Source: Capsicum annuum
Lineage: Eukaryota; Streptophyta; Magnoliopsida; Solanales; Solanaceae
Direction: 5' to 3'
DNA: 64,000 nt
Assembly: GCF_002878395.1 (NCBI RefSeq)
Contig: NC_061115.1
Location: forward strand, 219,123,098-219,187,097
Position numbers and translations under genes: made by a program. Shown one piece after another: positions 58,241-64,000 of this stretch. The notes under the pieces are model-generated. The model was not told where the DNA came from, did no database searches, and was given only the letters and a program-made list of their open reading frames with translations. How positions within the stretch are numbered: position 1 is the first letter of the stretch; every line of letters starts with the position of its first letter.

Positions 58241-58440
58241 TGATTAGTTGAAATTTTTATAATTACTTTATAAGAATAGACATTTTCTTTCTACTATAAA
58301 CCACTAAGGGGACTCAACAACTTTAAAAAAATGTACAAAATGCATTACAAATTGTACTAATCAAATCACTAACAAACACGAATTCAAATAATTCTACTAT
58401 CCTTTACAAATTGTACCACTCATCAAATTTGTTTACTAAT

Positions 58441-58847
58441 TTGGATCTCACTCAAATCGCCCCATCTATCTTTCTGAGGAGGAGTTTGGTTTCAAACCCC
58501 GGTTCGAAAAGGAGAAGTACGCCATGCTAATGTGTCCTGGATGATTCACATCTCAGGGTCAGGCACCGATGAGCACATTGAACTATCCATGTGGCTGAGA
58601 GCCCTCACAACCCAAGCACAACGACGCAATTATCAGGGGCACGCTCTACCACTGAACTAATAGTCCATCGTGCGAGCCTCCCACTGCGGCCTGCTATGCC
58701 AAAAGCGAGAGAAAATCCATCCATCTCTTTCCTTTTTTTGCCCCCATGCCGCCACACGAGGGAGCATGGGGACGGGAAAAAAGGGGGTCCTGTCAACTTG
58801 TTTCGACCTAGGATAATAAGCTCATGAGTTTGGTCTTACTTCACCAT
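58441..58847 (-). other. plastid DNA insertion (16S rRNA-trnI spacer and start of trnI-GAU)
   Basis: On the minus strand the order is: the 16S-trnI spacer ('gagcttattatcctaggtc', 'gcttttggcatagcaggcc'), the 5' exon of trnI-GAU (58666-58630, with GAT at its end), then the start of the group II trnI intron. The order and sequence match the plastid inverted repeat as I know it. Several differences from the plastid sequence are G-to-A or C-to-T, as in methylated nuclear copies. The tRNA is only half present and cannot function. Confidence 0.88.
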
Positions 58848-58999
58848 CGAGAAAGGATTAAACACATTTAATACACCCGTCTTTCTGTACAATCGGTCGG
58901 CCCAATAGCAAATAGCAATCTAACCCAATACAAATTGGTCGGCCCATTTTTTTGGCCCAAATATCATTCACCAGGTTTTCTTCAATATCCCTAGGGTGT

Positions 59000-59420
59000 G
59001 CATCGGTCGGTTCAGTTTTATGTGTTATTAGTTCGATTTATCGATTTTAGATTTTTAAATATATAAAATCAATTATCAACCAATAAGATATTTTCTTATC
59101 GATTTTCGGTCTTTAACGGTTCGATTTTCGGTTTAACCAATAAGAGAATACTTATAAAATAGAAATAGTAACAACTAACATAAAAAAATGAAATCTTAGT
59201 TACCACCAAAATTCTACGCAATGTATTTTAGTTTACAAGAATCTTCAAATTTGAACTAAATGTTAATAAGAAAAAAAATTAAATCCTAATTGTTGGAAGC
59301 TATAATAGCCGAGCTTTATATTGTGCCTTTGTTTCCCTAAATAGGTTAATACTTTGTGAATCACTGAACTGTGAATAAGTAGTGCATATACATATACATA
59401 TACATATATATATATAGAGA
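59000..59420 (+). repeat. direct repeat, copy 1
   Basis: Runs from 'gtgcatcggtcggttcag' to 'gtgaataagtagtgcatata' and then an AT microsatellite. It matches 61484-61915 over about 420 bp, with the same order of blocks ('aaccaataagatattttctt', 'cttcaaatttgaactaaatg', 'gttggaagcta'). Class unknown. Confidence 0.8.
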
Positions 59421-61483
59421 GAGAGATTTATATATTTATAATATATTAGAAAAGTGATTTGAACTTTTTGCCCTTTATTAAAAAAAATTGTAATAGACAA
59501 AATTATCTTTTTACTATTTTTCTTAATATTGAGAATATTAAAAATCAACAACAAAATTTTCTTTTATATAATTAAAATCCTAATATTGGGTTGGAGGAAA
59601 AGATTAGTACGAATTTGTTTTGATTTTGATTTCGTATTACATGACCTAATTAATATTAAACACATCATTATAAAATTTCCTTTTATATAGTGAATCCTTA
59701 TTTTGATTAAATGTGATATGATGAATATGTGTTGAATACCTAATTACACTTAACTAAAATAAAATAGAAAAAGAAAATAAAAACAAAAATTAACGTATGA
59801 GATTTTTAATATGATGATTTCCCACAAAATTGGTAAGAAAATAAAAAAAGGATTAAAGAAGTTATAGAATATATGGTAAAAAGAAATCATAATATTTAAC
59901 ATTTCTAAATCGATCAAAATTTTGCCTCATATTAAAAAAAGTTCTAGAATTTTATTTAAGTAGTATTTTGGATCAAAATTTATTTTAATTTATTTTTCCT
60001 GCTTATTTTAGTAATGATTTAAACTTTTATTTATTTATTTTAATTCATAACTTTAAAGATTATATAATTAACAATTGACAATGAATTCTTTTCTTTTGAT
60101 AATTACTTATGTTTCTCTTGCAGTTGAGAATTTGAATCAAAAAATTGAACGATATAAGCATATTGCTGCTGAATGGAGTTGTCAAAAAATCAAAGATCTC
60201 TCTCTCTCTTTTTTTTTAATTGTTACTTAGTTTCGATTATATTATTTAACTATATTTTGATATATTATTCGTTAGTTTTGTAGTTGAATCTTTAACTAAA
60301 CTTATTTGTTGAACTCGAAATATAAGCTTATATTAAAGTCTTAAATCTTGATATGAAGAGCTTTATTTGAATGTCGAATCTATAAATTAATGCTTGTATT
60401 TTGGATTTTTATTTTCTTTCTAAAAGTTTTTTTGTTATGGTCGAATATGGATATTGTTCTCTAAAAAATATTTAGTCGTAGATCCACCACGAAATAAATA
60501 AAAATATAACAATGTTACAAACAAATAAAAGAAAATAAAAAATAAAAGTTAAAAGGCTAATAGAGTTTAATGATATTTAGACCCTGACAATGTAGAAAAT
60601 ATTAGAATTTAATGGGTTTTAAACATTGAAAAGTAACACCTAATTTTTTTGTTGGGAGACTTCATTAATTATCTTTCTACTATTTTTTAATTTAATAAAA
60701 TTATAATTAAAGGAAATAAAAAGGTAAGGATAGAATTGCGATCATCAAAGGATGTGGTGCAGCGAATAGGGTTACTTCTACCTTAATCAGAGATTTCAGA
60801 TTCAAACTCTGAGTATGAAAAAATTCCTGGTAAGGAGCACTTCTCCTGTATGGGTCTTACTTTGCGCAAATTCGAATTAATCGAGTTTTAATATAATTAC
60901 CGAATACCAAATGAAAATAAAATAAAAAAAAAGGTTAGGATTATGGGATTTGATACCGGTTAGGTTTAGTTTTCCTGTCTTGGTTTGAATTTGTTAATTT
61001 CAACTTTTTAAGATATTGATCAATTAAAAAACAATGAATATATAAAGAAAAAAATTTAAGGCGTCGTAAAATATGTTTCTTTTGTTTGTGAAAAGATGAC
61101 CGTCAACGGACAATAACACATTTGAGATACAATATTTATTTATATAATTTAAATAGATATAACATGCATTTTAATGTCAACTGCTGCTTTTTAATTACCT
61201 ATTATTCTTATGTTTATATTTTCATTTGATCAATGATACAAGTGCAAAACACGTACACAAAACTAGTATAACATAAATAGGGATAAAACTTAGTGTATCC
61301 TTATTAGGTTATCGATTTAACCCATAACCCAATAAGCTAAAACCAAAATCGAACCATTTACCTAATAAATTTTTGTATAAAACCAATAACAAATCATTAA
61401 CCCAGTAACTCAATACCAATAACCCAATAACATTTTTATCAATTCGGTTTGATTTTTTCACACCCTTAATTAAAGGTGTACAT

Positions 61484-61883
61484 CGGTCGGTTCGGTTCGA
61501 TTTATCGATTTTCGATTTTAAATATGCAAAACCAATAACTAACCAATAAGATATTTTCTTATCGGTTTTTGGTTATCGATTTTTGGTACTTAATGGTTCG
61601 TTTTTTTATTTAACCAATAAGAAAATACTCATAAAATAAAAATAGTAACAACTAAAATAAAAAAATGAAATCTTAGTTGCCCCCAAAATCATACACAATA
61701 CATTTTAGTTTGCAAGAATCTTCAAATTTGAACTAAATGTTAGTTTGAAAAAAACTGAATCTTAATTATTGGAAGCTACTAAATGCTTCAAGCTTTCCAA
61801 TATGATAATACCGAGTTTTGTATTGTGTCTTTGTTGCCCTAAATATGTTAATACATTGTGAATCTTTGAATTGTGAATAAGTA

Positions 61884-61915
<32 letters not shown>
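61484..61915 (+). repeat. direct repeat, copy 2
   Basis: Second copy of the 59000-59420 sequence in the same orientation, ending in (TG)n(TA)n. Just left of it (61290-61470) lies a 'cccaataac'-rich piece that is related in inverted orientation. The spacing of 2.48 kb between copies suggested LTRs, but neither copy starts TG and ends CA at matching points, and no coding sequence or primer-binding site is seen between them. Confidence 0.8.
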
Positions 61916-61917
<2 letters not shown>

Positions 61918-62124
61918 GACAAAATTCAAAAATAGCATACTTATCCTCTTAATTATGAGTTTCATAGCAACAATTTCATAATTACATAATATAACAAGTT
62001 GTATTTTATATTTTTGCAAACTGTTGTTACGAAAATACAAATATATATGATTTTTACTGCCCTTATAATCAATATGTATTTTGTATTTTTGCGAATTGTT
62101 GCTACAAAAATACAAATCTAATTC

Positions 62125-63712
62125 TTGACCCTGAAGCACAAGAACAGCTCCAAGTGGGCAAAGCGCATCTTGAAACGTGGCTTGGATGTGCAAGATGAAG
62201 GAACACGAGCTGCTATTGCTGAACAGCTGAATCAACATGCCCTTTTGTCCAGAAAAGCAAATAACATGAAAGAGAGCAGTTCTAGTGAAGAAAGCAGTGA
62301 TATGGATGACCTTGATGAGACTTCTGATGGATCAGACCAGGATGTTGCAGTAAAACTGTTGAAGAAAGCAAAGGACAAGACCACTGAAGTCTTAGAAGGG
62401 GACGAAGAATTGCCAGCGTCAGGAGTGCTTTCCTTACCTTTCATGGTAATTTTATCAATCTTCCCTTTGCCTCACTGCTTGCTCTAAATATTTTGAGGTT
62501 TGGAGGTTCATCTATGGTACTGCCATTTCACAGGTCCGTGGAATGAAAAGAAGGAAAGATGCGGCCGATGAGGAAGCAGAGCTTGCTCTAGAAGAGTATT
62601 GAGTCGTCATTGAAGGAATTAGAAGATAAAAACAAGCCGAAAACTCAAGGAACAAATATTTTGACTGGTAGGAGGGTTTTTGGTGCTCAAAAGAAGCAGG
62701 CACCTGAACCCAAAACGAAAGTGACATTAGACAATTACTATGGTGACAGTGATAGTGAAGGTGAGACAAATGCCAGAGAAATTGGCATCGGTGCTTGTGA
62801 AGAAAATAATTTTTCTGGGAGGGAAGTTCAGTTTGATCCCAATTCACTTCGTGAAGAGTCTTAGATTGCTCATGATTCTCTGTTTAAGGTAATTGCATGG
62901 TGAACTTCATCAAATCCTGCAGTACCATCTCTTATTGGCCTCTTTTTTGCATTTTTTATGGTGATTTAAGCTTTGATTTTGTCCTTTGTTTCAGAGTTTT
63001 GACGACGTTGCCAGAGACCCATCCTCAAAGACATCATACGAAGTTTCCATTTTTGCAGACGACTCGTGGAAAAAGGTGCAGCTTTGTTGTCTCAAAATCA
63101 TTTTTCTTACTTCTTATGGCAAAGTTAAGTCTTATTGGTATATTTGGTGAACAGATGAATGATTCATCGGTTAAACCGAAGCAGACAAAATTTGCAAATG
63201 AAAACAGTGCAATCTCCTTGCAGGTCACAGAACCTGTTGTGAGTAAACCTGATGCGGAGGTAATCTCTCTATTTGCTGAATCCACAGTACGACTTTCTCT
63301 GATCTGTTTATTATGACTTGACTCTTTATTCTGTTTGCAGGAAATTGATGAGGATAGTGATCCAGATAGTGGAGGAGAAATGGTTGATGGGATTTTAACT
63401 TCTGGGATCAAGTCCACGTATGAAATCCCATCTCAAGAAGAACTTATTCTGTGTGCTTTTGCTGGTGATGACGTTGAAGACGAATTTGAGAGAGAAAAAC
63501 AAGATGCTTTGAATGAGGAGGTTCCAGAGCCCGAGAAGCCCGTTTTACTGCCTGGTTGGGGCCAGTGGACCAGTATACAAAAGAAGAGAGGTCCGCCTTC
63601 TTGGATGCTTCAAGAACATGATAATGCCGAAAAGAAAAGGGAAGAAGCTCTCAAGAAGAGAAAAGATGCAAATCTGAATCATGTTATCATCTCCGAAAAG
63701 AGGGATAAGAAG
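62125..63712 (+). pseudogene. UTP14: UTP14 (U3 snoRNP / SSU processome) fragment, 5'-truncated and broken
   Basis: Exon-like blocks at 62125-62445, 62534-62888, 62995-63075, 63155-63259 and 63341-63712 follow the UTP14 family: LTLKHKNSSKWAKRILKRGL, SGVLSLPFM|VRGMKRRKDA, TGRRVFGAQKK, YEVSIFADDSWKK, GGEMVDGILTSG and LLPGWGQWTSIQKKRGPPSW. Introns are kept, so this is copied genomic DNA and not a retrocopy. Lesions: everything before LTLKHKN (roughly the N-terminal half, with no acceptor site at 62124) is missing; one extra T after GAAGAGTA (about 62600) shifts the frame; and a Glu codon has become TAG at 62862-62864 (REES*). Later exons are clean. UTP14 works in nucleolar 40S ribosome assembly with the helicase Dhr1. 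The family continues with the C-terminal part, which may lie beyond 64000. Confidence 0.82.
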
Positions 63713-64000
63713 GTTGGTCATTGACAAATTTCATCCTAACTTGATTTAAGAATCAACATTCTCGTGATTGATGCCAACTTAGACTTTAGATGCTGAGGCT
63801 TTACTGATTGTGATTGCAGATTATGTGCACGCCTGCTGATAATTTATTTTATTTGCCTGTTCCCTTGGCTTTAAATTGGTAAAATTAAAATCTACTAAAT
63901 AGTTGGTGAAATTAAAATTATCTTTCTGCAATCATGGAGTAAGTTGGATCGCCAATCAAACAAAGTAAATAAACAAAAGAGCAGAGAAGGTTATGGACCT
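63713..64000 (+). other. probable intron following the last UTP14-like exon
   Basis: After the donor AAG|gttggt at 63713 the expected next UTP14 stretch is not found before the window ends. The sequence is AT-rich and looks like intron. Confidence 0.4.

Larger units (their letters stand above)
55381..62124. other. gene-free, very AT-rich region between the two pseudogenes
   Basis: Apart from the (TA)n microsatellite at 55497-55527, the satellite-like array, the plastid insertion and the direct repeat pair, I see only AT-rich sequence without coding signal. The open frames of 70-150 codons here lie inside repeats. Confidence 0.65.

Noticed and set aside
58605..58827. Frames on both strands and a tRNA-like half at 58666-58630
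   Set aside because: This is plastid spacer DNA. The trnI-GAU 3' exon is missing and the 5' exon has several changes, so no functional tRNA is annotated.
59000..61915. LTR retrotransposon
   Set aside because: The two direct repeats lack matching TG...CA ends, a primer-binding site, a polypurine tract and any coding sequence between them.

Overview
This is plant nuclear DNA, very probably from a Solanaceae species. All genes carry GT-AG introns and their products match plant protein families. The non-coding DNA is full of tRNA-derived SINEs with the typical Solanaceae sequence, short retroposon tails ending in (TTG)n or (CAA)n, RTE-type LINE 3' ends, MITEs, a Helitron and a piece of plastid DNA. 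I found no bacterial features and no complete RNA gene. Gene assignments rest on family sequence remembered by eye, not on a database search.

Layout. (1) 753-5809, plus: a short organellar RNA-editing factor of the MORF/RIP family (MORF3-like, 4 exons, 229 aa). (2) 11755-7484, minus: an ankyrin-repeat/GPCR-chaperone (ANKRD13-type) protein (2 coding exons, 655 aa), with a probable non-coding first exon far upstream. (3) 32355-20458, minus: a PP2A B''-type (EF-hand) regulatory subunit (12 exons, 539 aa). (4) 36415-34978, minus: an organellar ribosomal protein bS6 (2 exons, 149 aa). (5) 38771-49357, plus: the plastid cysteine desulfurase NFS2/SufS (10 exons, 482 aa). (6) 55380-50591, minus: an RBM42-like RRM gene with several disabling lesions, probably a pseudogene. 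(7) 62125 to at least 63712, plus: a 5'-truncated, frameshifted and nonsense-mutated copy of UTP14. The five intact genes are housekeeping genes. Three of them act in organelles (editing, translation, Fe-S assembly), but nothing suggests they form one functional cluster.

The most unusual theme is what sits in the first introns. In three neighbouring genes a piece of the first exon together with its 5' splice site has been tandemly amplified inside the first intron. In MORF it is the 3' end of exon 1 (four decayed extra copies). In the ANKRD13 gene it is a probable 5'-UTR exon (five copies). In the PP2A B'' gene it is the whole first coding exon (five extra copies, one fully intact with a good donor site, so possibly an alternative first exon). 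The first introns of NFS2 and RBM42 carry other tandem arrays.

Other highlights: a non-autonomous Helitron in an NFS2 intron with a nested retroposon and perfect 18-bp target-site duplication; an RTE LINE fragment with a 19-bp target-site duplication; a 789-bp Mutator-like inverted-repeat element with a perfect 9-bp duplication; a decayed plastid insertion carrying the trnI-GAU 5' exon; a long GC-rich hairpin about 310 bp upstream of the NFS2 start codon; and a roughly 90-bp-period satellite-like array between the two pseudogenes.
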